A DNA stretch of 64,000 bases from Clostridia bacterium (GTDB lineage: Bacteria > Bacillota > Clostridia > Oscillospirales > CAG-272). The DNA is taken from positions 62,001 through 126,000 of the forward strand of contig JAFVYZ010000028.1 of assembly GCA_017508425.1 (NCBI GenBank). Reading direction: 5' to 3'. The position numbers were made by a program, and so were the translations under genes. Below are positions 51,232 to 59,693 of this stretch, piece by piece. How positions within the stretch are numbered: the first letter of the stretch is position 1; every line of letters begins with the position of its first letter. Below the pieces are notes generated by a model. It saw only the letters and a list, made by a program, of their open reading frames with translations, did not search any database and was not told the origin of the DNA.

Positions 51232-52101
51232 ATGTTAGTTTCAATGAAAGAAATGCTCCGTGACGCAAAGGAAAAGCACTACGCCATCCCCGCCTTTGAC
51301 GTGAGCAATTACGAGATGATGCGCGCTGTGCTTGACGTATGCGAGGAGGAGCGTTCCCCCGCGCTTTTGATGGGTCTTGAGGTCGATTTTGCAGGCAAGG
51401 GTCGTGAGCTGCTTGCGGCAATGATCCGTGCCGCCTCCGAGCTCTACACTATCCCCGTATGCTTCCACCTCGATCATGCAACCGGCCTTGATGCTGTAAA
51501 GGCTGCCATTGCCACGGGCTTCAGCTCCGTGATGTTTGACGGCTCGGAGCTGCCCTTTGAGGAAAACGCAAGACGCACCGCCGAGGTGGTGGCATACGCG
51601 CACGAACGCGGTGTCACGGTCGAAGCGGAGCTGGGGCACGTTGGCAACGCCATGGTCGGAAACGAAAAGGCAACCGTCTTTAATGAAAACGCCGAGGACA
51701 CCCTCACCGTTCCCGACGAGGTGGTACGCTTTGTGGCACAAACCGACGTGGATGCGCTTGCCGTTGCCATCGGCACCAGCCACGGTGTTTACAGAAGCAC
51801 GCCGACACTCCGCATTGACCGCCTTGACGAGATCACCGCTGTGTGCGATCGCCCGCTTGTACTCCACGGCGGCAGCGGCACGCCCGATGACCAGATGAAG
51901 GCGGCAATAGAGCACGGCGTCACCAAAATTAACATTTATTCCGACGTGGTGGGCGCGATGAACGCGGGGCTCAAGGAAAAGCTGAACACCATCACCAACC
52001 CCTCTACCTGGCCCGTGTTCGTCTTCGAGAGTGCACGCGAAAAAATGAGAGCCGTGGTGCGCGAAAAGATCAGAGCCTTCGGCAGCAACGGGAGGGTTTA
52101 A
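51232..52101 (+). CDS. class II fructose/tagatose-bisphosphate aldolase
   Basis: A 289-residue zinc aldolase. VCFHLDHATGLDAVKAAIATGFSSVMFDGSELPFEEN holds HLDHA with the zinc His and the catalytic Asp, EAELGHVGN follows, LAVAIGTSHGVY gives another zinc His, and LVLHGGSGTPDDQM plus KINIYSDV bind the phosphates. It may cleave a ketose-1,6-bisphosphate made from the sugar handled by the next gene. It is 2 bp from that gene and opposite a DeoR gene. Confidence 0.9.
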   Translation: MLVSMKEMLRDAKEKHYAIPAFDVSNYEMMRAVLDVCEEERSPALLMGLEVDFAGKGRELLAAMIRAASELYTIPVCFHLDHATGLDAVKAAIATGFSSVMFDGSELPFEENARRTAEVVAYAHERGVTVEAELGHVGNAMVGNEKATVFNENAEDTLTVPDEVVRFVAQTDVDALAVAIGTSHGVYRSTPTLRIDRLDEITAVCDRPLVLHGGSGTPDDQMKAAIEHGVTKINIYSDVVGAMNAGLKEKLNTITNPSTWPVFVFESAREKMRAVVREKIRAFGSNGRV

Positions 52102-52103
52102 AA

Positions 52104-53342
52104 ATGAAAACAAGAGCAGTCAGACTGTACGGCGAAAACGATCTGCGCCTTGAGGAGTTTGACCTGCCCGAGATCCACACGGGCGAGATCCTCATCAAGA
52201 TCATCTGCGACAGCGTTTGCATGTCCACCTACAAAACGGCAAAGCAGGGGGCGGCGCATTTGCGCGTGCCAAATGACGTCGCCGACAATCCCATTATCAT
52301 CGGGCACGAGTTCTGTGCCGAGATCGCCTCGGTCGGCGAAAAATGGAAGGATCGCTATGCCGTGGGCGAAAAGGTCGTTATGCCACCCGTCCTTAGCTAC
52401 CTTGGCGGCTTTGAAACCATTGGCTACACCTTCCCCCACATCGGCGGCGCTTCGACCTACTCGATCGTAGCTGAGCACATGATCGAAAACGGATTTCTCA
52501 TCAAGATCGCAACCGACGCCTTTTTCAAGGGATCGCTCATTGAGCCCTATTCCTGCGTGCTGCGCGGCTACAAGGCAAATTACCACCTCGACGGAGAAGG
52601 CATGCCCCACATGAACATCAAAAAGGGGGGCAAGGTGGCGATCCTTGCGGGCTGCGGTCCGATGGGGCTTGGCGCCATTGACTGTGCCCTGCACGGCGCG
52701 GTCAAGCCCGCGCTTGTTGTCGTGACCGATCTTAATGAGGATCGCCTTGCCCGCGCGAGGGAGATCTTCTCCCCCGAAAAAGCGGCAAAGGACGGGATCG
52801 AGCTGATATTCACGACCGCCGCCGACAAGGAAGCCCTTCTTGCCCACACGAAGGGCACGGGCTTTGACGACGTGTTCGTTTACGCCCCCGTTGCCGCCGT
52901 GGTAGAGCTTGGCGATAGCATCCTCGGCTTTGACGGGTGCCTTAATTTCTTCGCAGGTCCGCTCGATAAAAAATTCGAGGCGCGCATGAATTTCTACAAC
53001 GTGCACTACGAGCAGCACCACGTAGCCGGCACCAGCGGCAGTACGGTGGAGGATATGAGAGATATTATATCTTTGATCGAAGCGGCAAGGATCACGCCCG
53101 CCGCAATGATCACGCACATCGGCGGCATCGATGCTGTCATCGACACCACAAAAAACCTGCCCACCCTCACGGGCGGCAAAAAGCTCATCTACACGCACAT
53201 CGATCTGCCCCTTACCGCCATCGACGATTTCGAGGAGCTCGGCAAGACCGACGCGCGCTTTGCCGCACTTGCCCGCATCACCGATCAAGCCGGTGGACTT
53301 TGGTCCCCTGAGGCGGAAAAATATTTGCTTGAAAACTTTTAA
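52104..53342 (+). CDS. zinc-binding alcohol dehydrogenase, sorbose-1-P reductase-like
   Basis: A 412-residue MDR-family protein. IIGHEFCAEIASVGEKWKDRYAVGEKVVMPP has the GHE motif; ILAGCGPMGLGAIDCALHGA is the NAD(P) Rossmann motif; VVTDLNEDRLARA binds the adenosine. The usual four-Cys structural zinc loop is not seen. Long members with EPYSCVLRGYKANYH resemble L-sorbose-1-phosphate reductase (SorE); I give this as a likely but unproven match. With the aldolase and DeoR protein it would form a ketose or polyol phosphate route. No transport genes are adjacent. Confidence 0.8.
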   Translation: MKTRAVRLYGENDLRLEEFDLPEIHTGEILIKIICDSVCMSTYKTAKQGAAHLRVPNDVADNPIIIGHEFCAEIASVGEKWKDRYAVGEKVVMPPVLSYLGGFETIGYTFPHIGGASTYSIVAEHMIENGFLIKIATDAFFKGSLIEPYSCVLRGYKANYHLDGEGMPHMNIKKGGKVAILAGCGPMGLGAIDCALHGAVKPALVVVTDLNEDRLARAREIFSPEKAAKDGIELIFTTAADKEALLAHTKGTGFDDVFVYAPVAAVVELGDSILGFDGCLNFFAGPLDKKFEARMNFYNVHYEQHHVAGTSGSTVEDMRDIISLIEAARITPAAMITHIGGIDAVIDTTKNLPTLTGGKKLIYTHIDLPLTAIDDFEELGKTDARFAALARITDQAGGLWSPEAEKYLLENF

Positions 53343-53343
53343 T

Positions 53344-53371
53344 AAAAAGCCGCGCAAACGCGCGGCTTTTT
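53344..53371 (+). terminator. terminator after the dehydrogenase gene
   Basis: AAAAAGCCGCGC-AAAC-GCGCGGCTTTTT. Confidence 0.85.
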
Positions 53372-53530
53372 ATTTGCTTTACATCAAAATTTTCGGCACA
53401 CTGACATGCTCGCGTATCACAAAAAGGACGCAACGTCAAAAGGCCGAATTCCCGTGTCCACTTGTCATAATTGCCCTCGCCCCCGCGTAAACTGTAACGG
53501 AAACGAATTTATGGCAAGGAGGCATAGTTT

Positions 53531-54010
53531 ATGTTTATCTACTCAATGCGCGCCGGGACGATCCGCTTTTTTGGCGTGGTGTGTTTGGCGCTGGCGGCGC
53601 TGGTGGCACTCGTTGCCTTTGTCCCCCAGCTACAGCCCGTATCGGCCGAGGTCGGTGAAAGCACCGAAACGGTGCGTTACGAAAAGGTCAAAACCAACGA
53701 GGATCGCATCACCTTTCTGCGCGAATTCGGCTGGGAGGTGGTAGGGGAGCCCGTCGAGGACACCACCGTTACGATCCCGGCTGAATTTGACAAGGTGTTC
53801 GGCGCTTACAATGAGCTGCAACGAAGACAGGGGCTTGATCTTTCACCCTATGCCTCGCGCACCGTGGAGCGTTATACCTACGCGGTAACGAACTACGAGG
53901 GATATGACGGAACGGTTTTGGCCAATCTTTTGATCTGGCGCGGCCGCGTGATCGGCGGCGACATTTGCTCGGCGGAAGCCGGCGGATTTATTCACGGATT
54001 CAGGAAATAA
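53531..54010 (+). CDS. DUF4830 protein, membrane-anchored
   Basis: A 159-residue protein with one helix (about 12-35) and a small outside domain: NEDRITFLREFGWEVVGEPVEDTTVTIPAEFDKVFGAYNELQRRQGLDLSPYASRTVERYTY and ANLLIWRGRVIGGDICSAEAGGFIHGF, the typical DUF4830 pattern. It occurs in spore formers; the role is unknown. Upstream, ATA-16 bases-CGTAAACT is a faint sigma-E-like match, too weak to rely on. GGCAAGGAGGCATAGTTT precedes the ATG. Confidence 0.8.
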   Translation: MFIYSMRAGTIRFFGVVCLALAALVALVAFVPQLQPVSAEVGESTETVRYEKVKTNEDRITFLREFGWEVVGEPVEDTTVTIPAEFDKVFGAYNELQRRQGLDLSPYASRTVERYTYAVTNYEGYDGTVLANLLIWRGRVIGGDICSAEAGGFIHGFRK

Positions 54011-54017
54011 TGCATAT

Positions 54018-54058
54018 CCCCCGCGCACTGCAAATCGGCAGCGTTGCGGGGGTTTTTT
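54018..54058 (+). terminator. terminator after the DUF4830 gene
   Basis: CCCCCGC and GCGGGGG with inner CTGC/GCAG pairing, then six T. Confidence 0.8.
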
Positions 54059-54245
54059 GAGGGAAAATCTCCATAAAATCGCACAAAACAACACCCGTTT
54101 ACGGGCGAATAGCAACCTGCCCAAAACAATTTGACTTTTACCACTTAAAACAACAAAAATATTCATGTTGGCACCGTCGCACGGTCATTTCGCCCAAAAG
54201 ATGCAAAAAAGCCGCGATTTTCTTCATATTTTTTACAAAAACCTC

Positions 54246-54274
54246 TTCCAATTTCTAAAAAAACATGTTATAAT
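54246..54274 (+). promoter_or_regulatory. probable promoter of the repeat-bearing membrane protein
   Basis: A perfect TATAAT with a weak TTCCAA 17 bases upstream, 106 bp before the ATG. The 370-bp gap also holds the DUF4830 terminator and two small stems (CCCG-TTTA-CGGG; ACCGT-CGC-ACGGT). Confidence 0.55.
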
Positions 54275-54293
54275 AAATTAACTAAATTGAAAG

Positions 54294-54340
54294 AAAAACT
54301 GCTAACGGTTCGTGATATTGGTGCAAATGATGCAGTTTTT
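54294..54340 (+). terminator. terminator-like hairpin in the 5' leader
   Basis: AAAAACTGC pairs with GCAGTTTTT across a 29-base loop, giving a stem that ends in five T, between the promoter and the start codon. It may be an attenuator; the stem is AT-rich and not strong. Confidence 0.35.
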
Positions 54341-54380
54341 GACTTCAAAAAGGTTAATTTTACTTTAGGAGGATCACCTA

Positions 54381-56213
54381 ATGAAAAAGCTACTTGTATG
54401 TTTCCTGACCCTTTGCATGGTGCTGACGATGATTGCAACGCTCAGTGTCACCGCATCAGCAGCTGACCCTCTTGCAACGGTTACCGTAGGAACGCAAATC
54501 TTTACCTACGACACCTTTGAAGCCGCTGTCAAAAAGGCTCAAGAAAATGAGGGCTCCACGCTCCGCCTTTTGCGCTATACCCCCGACATTGACGGCCTTG
54601 AGATCGGCGGCACCTACACGCTCGACCTCGGCGGCGCTTACCTTCACGTCAAGAACCCCCTCATCATTTCCACCGGTACGGTAACGATCACCAACTCGGC
54701 CGGTGCCGATGACCAGGGCTTCATCATGACCAGCAAGAACACGGCTCTGAAATCCGTACTCATTTTGCGCGGCGGCAACCTTCACATCGTTGCAGGCGAC
54801 ATCCGCTCCAATGACACCTACGCCATTCAAAACCTTGGCACCGGCAAGATCTATCTGTCGGGCACTCCGCACATCAAGGGCGGCATCTACGCCGCTTATG
54901 CAGGCACTGTAGTCGGCAACAACGGCGCTGCTGAAAACGCCGTCCCCTACACCGGCAAGACCATTTCCGTACACTGCGGTTGGACCCTCACGGAGGACAC
55001 CCCCGTTGTTGTAGGTGCCAAAGAGGGCCAATTCACAATCTCCAACAATAACAGCAGCAAATTCATTCCCCATTTTGAGGACGGTACACTCGGCGTTGCG
55101 AAAATCGCTTACGGCAGCTGGGTCGTGGTCGGCGTGCTCTTTGCCGTAGCCGCCGCGCTCCTCGTCTTTACTCTTTTGAAGACGCGTGCGTACAAGGCAA
55201 GAATGAAGAATTACGCCATTCTCCCCGTGCTTCCCGTTATCGGCTTCATCACCGTAAAGCAGTTCATCTTCCTTTGCGTTGCAGCATTTGTGTTTATCGC
55301 TTCGATCATCATTTGCTGTGTCACGCTCTTGAAGCAAAAGAAGGCCGAGGCCGCTGCAAAGGCTGCCAAAAACGGTGCCAAGAAGGCTGCGGCTCCCGTC
55401 GCGAAAGAGGCTCCCGTTGTTGAAGAGGCTCCCATTGCCGAAGAGACTCCCGTTGCCGAAGAGGCTCCCGTTGCCGAAGAGGCTCCCGTTGCCGAAGAGG
55501 CACCCGTTGCCGAAGAGGCTCCCGTTGCCGAAGAGGCACCCGTTGCCGAAGAGGCTCCCGTTGCCGAAGAGGCTCCCGTTGTTGAAGAGGCTCCCGTTGT
55601 CGAAGAGGCTCCCGTTGCCGAAGAGGCACCCGTTGCCGAAGAGGCTCCTGCTGCTGAGGAAGCTCCTGCTGCACCGGTTGCTCCCGTTGTTGAAGACAAT
55701 AACGGCACCGACAGCCTTGTCATCGCCGAGACCGATGCCACCGGTAACGTCGTGTACTCCACCTACAAGAAGTCCTTCACTGCCCGCATGATCCAGGCAC
55801 CCGCTGATGTGCAGGAGCGTTATGAGACCCTCAAGAACGCCCTTCTTTCCTACAAGAAGGTAAACGCACGCATCAGCTGGAGCTACGAATCCTTCAAGTC
55901 GGGTCGTACGCAGCTTGCGAAATTCGCCATTCGAGGCAAGACCCTTTGCCTGTTCCTTGCCATCGACCCTGCAAAGCTTGAGGATTCTAAGTACAATGTG
56001 ACCGACGTTGGCTCCGCCAAGAAATATGAGACGGTTCCCTGCCGTCTGCGCTTGACCTCCAAGCGCAGCGTCAAGTGGGGCCTTGAGCTCATCGAAATGC
56101 TCGCCGAGAAGGCCGAGCTTGCCAAGAACCCCAAGTTTGAGGCACAAAAATACCTTGCCAGCTACCAGTCCAACGAGGAGCTGATCGCACAAGGCTTGAT
56201 CAAAAAAGTATAA
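54381..56213 (+). CDS. large membrane protein with (APVAEE)n region and unknown C-terminal domain
   Basis: A 610-residue protein. Signal peptide [20 protein letters not shown] up to about ASA-A at 28; a beta-helix-like outside part (about 30-245); two helices near 250-270 and 288-315; a Lys/Ala stretch; fourteen six-residue repeats (APVAEE and variants) at about 344-427; and a C-terminal domain of about 150 residues with [38 protein letters not shown] and [22 protein letters not shown] remember the last domain as widespread in Firmicutes proteins of unknown role, but cannot name it. Topology puts the repeats and last domain in the cytosol. GGAGGATCACCT precedes the ATG. Confidence 0.75.
   Translation: MKKLLVCFLTLCMVLTMIATLSVTASAADPLATVTVGTQIFTYDTFEAAVKKAQENEGSTLRLLRYTPDIDGLEIGGTYTLDLGGAYLHVKNPLIISTGTVTITNSAGADDQGFIMTSKNTALKSVLILRGGNLHIVAGDIRSNDTYAIQNLGTGKIYLSGTPHIKGGIYAAYAGTVVGNNGAAENAVPYTGKTISVHCGWTLTEDTPVVVGAKEGQFTISNNNSSKFIPHFEDGTLGVAKIAYGSWVVVGVLFAVAAALLVFTLLKTRAYKARMKNYAILPVLPVIGFITVKQFIFLCVAAFVFIASIIICCVTLLKQKKAEAAAKAAKNGAKKAAAPVAKEAPVVEEAPIAEETPVAEEAPVAEEAPVAEEAPVAEEAPVAEEAPVAEEAPVAEEAPVVEEAPVVEEAPVAEEAPVAEEAPAAEEAPAAPVAPVVEDNNGTDSLVIAETDATGNVVYSTYKKSFTARMIQAPADVQERYETLKNALLSYKKVNARISWSYESFKSGRTQLAKFAIRGKTLCLFLAIDPAKLEDSKYNVTDVGSAKKYETVPCRLRLTSKRSVKWGLELIEMLAEKAELAKNPKFEAQKYLASYQSNEELIAQGLIKKV
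55410..55661 (+). repeat. 14 tandem 18-bp units coding APVAEE
   Basis: The unit GCTCCCGTTGCCGAAGAG is repeated 14 times with few changes (GCT/GCA, GCC/GTT). The near identity of units points to recent expansion by slippage, so copy number may vary between strains. Confidence 0.9.
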
Positions 56214-56221
56214 TTGAATCC

Positions 56222-56253
56222 AAAAACGGCCCTGCAGCTGCAGGGCCGTTTTT
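56222..56253. terminator. bidirectional terminator
   Basis: A perfect 32-bp palindrome with arm AAAAACGGCCCTGCAG, between convergent genes. Confidence 0.85.
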
Positions 56254-56700
56254 TTACAAATACCGCTTGAGCACTTCGATATTGTGCTGCTCAAACAAAA
56301 TAATGTCCTTAGCAAGTCGCACCGCGTCGCTGTCCTTGGTTTCATAATTGTTCACAAGCTTGGTCATATCGGTAATCCCCATATTGGAGCCGCCGATCAT
56401 AATTTCGGCAATGTGGCCCGCATCCGAGGAGATCATCGTATTGACCGCCATGCCGACCTTGGCCGACATACGAACCATAAGATTTTCCTCCCTCGGCTCA
56501 ACACCCTGATGCTTTAACGCCTTCGCCGCCTCGGCGGCATACCTTTCATACCCATCCAGCTGCACCGTCATCGCACTGCGCAGGGCATCGTTCTTGACCT
56601 TGGGAAGCAGGCTGATGATCGAGTCCGCCCCCATTTTAGCCCCTTTGTAAATGGCACCGAGAAAGCTCTCCTCAGTGATCATTTCCTTGGTTGATTGCAT
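56254..56700 (-). CDS. helical protein, ferritin-like fold possible
   Basis: A 148-residue, all-helical soluble protein with MQSTKEMITEESFLGAIYKG, VQLDGYERYAAEAAKALKHQG, SSDAGHIAEIMIGGSNMGI and ILFEQHNIEVLKRYL. The spacing of four long helices suggests a ferritin-like bundle, but canonical ExxH metal pairs are not present. I recall similar clostridial proteins of unknown role. The ATG after AAGGTGG is used, not the GTG four codons upstream. Confidence 0.65.
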   Translation of the reverse strand: MQSTKEMITEESFLGAIYKGAKMGADSIISLLPKVKNDALRSAMTVQLDGYERYAAEAAKALKHQGVEPREENLMVRMSAKVGMAVNTMISSDAGHIAEIMIGGSNMGITDMTKLVNNYETKDSDAVRLAKDIILFEQHNIEVLKRYL

Positions 56701-56720
56701 AGATCCCACCACCTTTCAAA

Positions 56721-56758
56721 AAACACGGGATACGCTTATTGTGCGCGATCCCGTGTTT
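56721..56758 (-). terminator. terminator after the DnaC-like gene
   Basis: AAACACGGGAT and ATCCCGTGTTT with T-runs, downstream of the rex-dnaD-dnaC run. Confidence 0.75.
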
Positions 56759-56793
56759 TTTATACCAAGTGGCTTCCCGTTTTTAAAAAATGA

Positions 56794-57762
56794 TCAAAGC
56801 TTTTTGCGATAGCGAATGTCCTGCCCGGCAAAAATAAAGGGCTTGAACTCACAAAGAATACGGCTGGCAATTCGGTCGGAATAACGCGCCTTCAATTCCT
56901 TGCCTGTCAGATTGGTGTTGATGATCGTGGGCTTTTTGAGATTGATGCGGTTATTGAGTACCATATAAAGGCAAGACATGGTAAACTGGTTGCTGACCTC
57001 CGTGCCAAGATCGTCAAGGATCAACAAATCGCAATCCACATAGCGCGTCGGCTCTGCGGCCGCACGCTCGGTGCCGCTCCCAAAGCGAGCAAACTCAAAA
57101 TCCGAAAACATCCCAATAGCACCGGTGTAATACACGTCGTAGCCGCGCTCGATGACGCGGCGCGCGACCGCGGTGGATAAATGCGTCTTACCAAGCCCCG
57201 TTGCACCGAAAAGCAGTAAATTTTCAGCCTCGGGCGAAAATTCCTCGGCATATTTTTTGAGGTAATCGAAATTGTACTGCATTCTCGAGCGATCGCCGCT
57301 GGCGGCTCCATAAAAGGAGAGGTCAAACGTCTCAAACGACTGGGTGCGCATCAGCTCACCCAAGCCCGACGTTTCATAAGCCGCAAGGATCAGCTCACGG
57401 CGCATACAATCGCACATTTTGGTATCGATAAAGCCCGAGTCCTTGCATTTTTGGCATTCGTAAGGGGGCAAGGTATAATCGGCGGGATACCCGAGCGCGG
57501 TCAGGAGCCCCGCGCGCTTTTCCTGCAATACAAGATTTTTGGCCTTCGCCACAGCCAGCTTTTCCTTGTAGTCAGCACCCGTGCCGATCACAGCCATCGC
57601 GATCTCAGCACCCGTCAGCGACAGCTCACGGTCAATGGCGGCAAGCTCGGAAGATTTGGCGTGCACCTCCTCCATGCGGCGACCGGCCTCTTCGTACGCG
57701 CGCAAATATTTGGTACGATATTCTTCGCGCACACGCTTATAGTTTTCCTTATTATATCCCAT
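56794..57762 (-). CDS. DnaC/DnaI-like AAA+ helicase loader
   Basis: Loads the replicative helicase. The 322-residue protein has a long coiled N-terminus (about 1-95), a zinc site YECQKCKDSGFIDTKMCDC (CxxC...CxC), then the AAA+ domain: LLLFGATGLGKTHLSTAVA (Walker A), CDLLILDDLGTE (Walker B) and SRILCEFKPFIFAGQDIR (sensor area). The zinc site and N-terminus fit DnaI-type chromosomal loaders, not the shorter IstB of insertion sequences. It follows the DnaD-like gene by 1 bp. Confidence 0.9.
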   Translation of the reverse strand: MGYNKENYKRVREEYRTKYLRAYEEAGRRMEEVHAKSSELAAIDRELSLTGAEIAMAVIGTGADYKEKLAVAKAKNLVLQEKRAGLLTALGYPADYTLPPYECQKCKDSGFIDTKMCDCMRRELILAAYETSGLGELMRTQSFETFDLSFYGAASGDRSRMQYNFDYLKKYAEEFSPEAENLLLFGATGLGKTHLSTAVARRVIERGYDVYYTGAIGMFSDFEFARFGSGTERAAAEPTRYVDCDLLILDDLGTEVSNQFTMSCLYMVLNNRINLKKPTIINTNLTGKELKARYSDRIASRILCEFKPFIFAGQDIRYRKKL

Positions 57763-57763
57763 A

Positions 57764-58708
57764 TTACAGTTCTCCGTAGGTTTTTTTCAACATCGCATTC
57801 AGCACCTCGTCGGCATCAAAGCTGCTGCCGCCAAGCTTCGCTTTTTTGTATTCCTCCATGGCACGCATCACATCCTCAGCGGTCTTGTATCCTTCGGCAA
57901 ACCACCGCTCAAGAATGGTGTTGGCATAGGAGATCGAAGGCTTATCAATAGCATTGACCGTCGCCTCATACGCAAGGCGCAGCACCTCGATGTCGTACTT
58001 CATCACGCACACCCATCTTTCGATCATAGCCTTCTCCTTGGTGGTAAAGGCACGCGACGACATCCCGAACATCGCGCGGATCTTCCCCGTCACGCTTGCC
58101 ATGGTTTCAATGCGCTGCAAGCGCTCCTCCAGGGCCGCGGCGTCGGTCACACCGTCATCGTAAAGCGAGAGCGCCGTTTTCTCGGCATATCGGAGCGATT
58201 TTTTCTCCATACGCACGCAATGCGACAAAAGCAGTAAAATGTAGTCGCCCTCAAGACCAAGATAATCGATCAGGCCTGCAATAATATTGACCTCAGCGGT
58301 ATTAAAGATCTTGCCAAAGGTTTGCTGACAAGCCCCGATGAGTGCGGCAAAATCCTTGCTCCCCCCGGCGATCTCAGCCAGCTCCTCGGTCGTGTAGGTG
58401 GGCAGCCCCTTGTCGGGCAAAGGCTTGGCGGCCTTAACGGACACACGCACACTCGGCGCATCCTTAGCCACACCCGATGCAAGGACCCCGGCACCCCGCC
58501 AAAAGGACAGTGAGGCCTCCACGGCCGATTCGGGAAGAGAGAGTGCCTGCGCGACCGAGGACACACCGTTCACTGCATCCTGGCACAGGGCGGGATTTGC
58601 CGCAAACGCACAAAGCACGCGCCAATCCGCAGCCGTAGCATTGGCACCGGCCGCCACCGCAGACGCCGGCAATACCAGCACGCGGCTTCCGTAAACAAAA
58701 TCAAGCAT
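57764..58708 (-). CDS. DnaD/DnaB-like replication initiation protein
   Basis: Primosomal protein that helps open DNA and recruit the helicase. The 314-residue protein has an N-terminal winged-helix-like part (SVAQALSLPESAVEASLSFWRGAGVL) and two DnaB_2-type helical domains, one near 115-195 and one near 215-295 with YANTILERWFAEGYKT, the YxxxIxxxW motif. It overlaps rex by 8 bp and precedes the loader gene. Together with the DnaA-box cluster beyond rex, the context is replication initiation. Confidence 0.87.
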   Translation of the reverse strand: MLDFVYGSRVLVLPASAVAAGANATAADWRVLCAFAANPALCQDAVNGVSSVAQALSLPESAVEASLSFWRGAGVLASGVAKDAPSVRVSVKAAKPLPDKGLPTYTTEELAEIAGGSKDFAALIGACQQTFGKIFNTAEVNIIAGLIDYLGLEGDYILLLLSHCVRMEKKSLRYAEKTALSLYDDGVTDAAALEERLQRIETMASVTGKIRAMFGMSSRAFTTKEKAMIERWVCVMKYDIEVLRLAYEATVNAIDKPSISYANTILERWFAEGYKTAEDVMRAMEEYKKAKLGGSSFDADEVLNAMLKKTYGEL

Positions 58709-59390
58709 CTGTGCCCTCCCTCTCCTCGGAAAGCTCCTTCAGGCGAAGCTCGTAGCACAGCGTCATCAAAGAGTCACCGATATGTACGTTTTCCACGACC
58801 GCGCCCGTGGCCGAGGCGTCGATCTCGCTGCCGGTAAAGTTCCAAATTCCGGGAATATTCAAGGCCACCAGTCGCTCGGAGATCTCGGGCACGCAGCTTT
58901 TGGGAAGCGTGAGCACCGCCACATCCACGGTATGATTCTCACAAAAGGTCTCGAGCTCGGACATATCATACACCTTGGCATCACCAAACGTGCGACCGAT
59001 CACCGCGGGATCCACGTCGAAAAGGCCCAAAATATTGACGCCGCGTTTTTCAAACATCGGGCTGCGCACCAAGGCCTTGCCCAGATTGCCCGCACCGATC
59101 ACCACGGCATTAAAGCCCTCGCCAACACCGAGGATCTCACAAATTTTAGCATAAAGATAATTGACGTTATATCCGTACCCCTGCTGACCGAAGCCGCCAA
59201 AGCAGTTGAGATCCTGGCGGATCTGCGAGGCTGTCACGTTCATCAGCTCCGACAGCTCACCCGAGCTGATACGCAAGCGTCCGTTACGAATCAGCTCACG
59301 CAGGTAGCGAAAATATCTCGGCAATCTTTTAATAACCGCCGGGCTTACGTCACCCACGCTGCGCTTGCTTCTTTTGTTCTCTTTTTCCAT
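58701..59390 (-). CDS. rex: redox-sensing transcriptional repressor Rex
   Basis: Senses the NADH/NAD ratio and represses fermentation and redox genes. The HTH domain is VIKRLPRYFRYLRELIRNGRLRISSGELSELMNVTASQIRQDLNCFGGFGQQGYGYNV, followed by the Rossmann domain VVIGAGNLGKALV, NILGLFDVDP and the domain-swapped C-terminal helix. 229 residues. GAGGAATGAGAT precedes the ATG, and the palindrome CGTTCAA-AA-TTGAACG (59410-59425) is in the leader; it is not the classical Rex site. Confidence 0.95.
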   Translation of the reverse strand: MEKENKRSKRSVGDVSPAVIKRLPRYFRYLRELIRNGRLRISSGELSELMNVTASQIRQDLNCFGGFGQQGYGYNVNYLYAKICEILGVGEGFNAVVIGAGNLGKALVRSPMFEKRGVNILGLFDVDPAVIGRTFGDAKVYDMSELETFCENHTVDVAVLTLPKSCVPEISERLVALNIPGIWNFTGSEIDASATGAVVENVHIGDSLMTLCYELRLKELSEEREGTDA

Positions 59391-59479
59391 ATCTCATTCC
59401 TCATTTCAACGTTCAAAATTGAACGGAATTTGCTCCTCAAATCCCCCTCAAAAACGCAATTTTGACAGGGCGATTTTAG

Positions 59480-59667
59480 TTTTCCACAGGATGGCACACC
59501 GAAAAGTTATCCACATTTCCCACATACTTTTCCACAAAAAATGTCATTTTTCAATGTGGACAAAGGGCTTTGGCGGTTTTCAAGGGCAAAATTTCACTGC
59601 ATTTGACCGTATATTTTCTCACATTCGCCAACTTTTCCACAGACCTGTGGAAAAGTGCTGTGGAAAA
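59480..59667. other. DnaA-box cluster (candidate oriC or DnaA control site)
   Basis: Boxes fitting TTWTNCACA: plus strand at 59480 (TTTTCCACA), 59507 (TTATCCACA), 59528 (TTTTCCACA), 59633 (TTTTCCACA); minus strand at 59646 and 59659 (TGTGGAAAA). Two near matches lie at 59516 (TTTCCCACA) and 59555 (TGTGGACAA). The last three exact boxes form an inverted pair plus one. The stretch between is AT-rich. No gene fits the 300-bp gap between rex and tsaD. Confidence 0.75.
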
Positions 59668-59693
59668 CGCACCCATAAAAAAGGGCGCAAAAT

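Noticed and set aside
55410..55661. 18-bp tandem repeat read as a CRISPR or regulatory repeat
   Set aside because: Units abut without spacers and keep the reading frame of the host gene.
54456..56345. 629-codon open frame on the minus strand with [11 protein letters not shown] repeats
   Set aside because: It is the complement of the 18-bp repeat region and flanking gene; no start signals, and the plus-strand protein has a signal peptide, ribosome site and sensible domains.
59410..59425. Rex operator for autoregulation
   Set aside because: CGTTCAA-AA-TTGAACG is a palindrome but does not fit the TTGTTAA-N4-TTAACAA type of Rex site; its role is left open.
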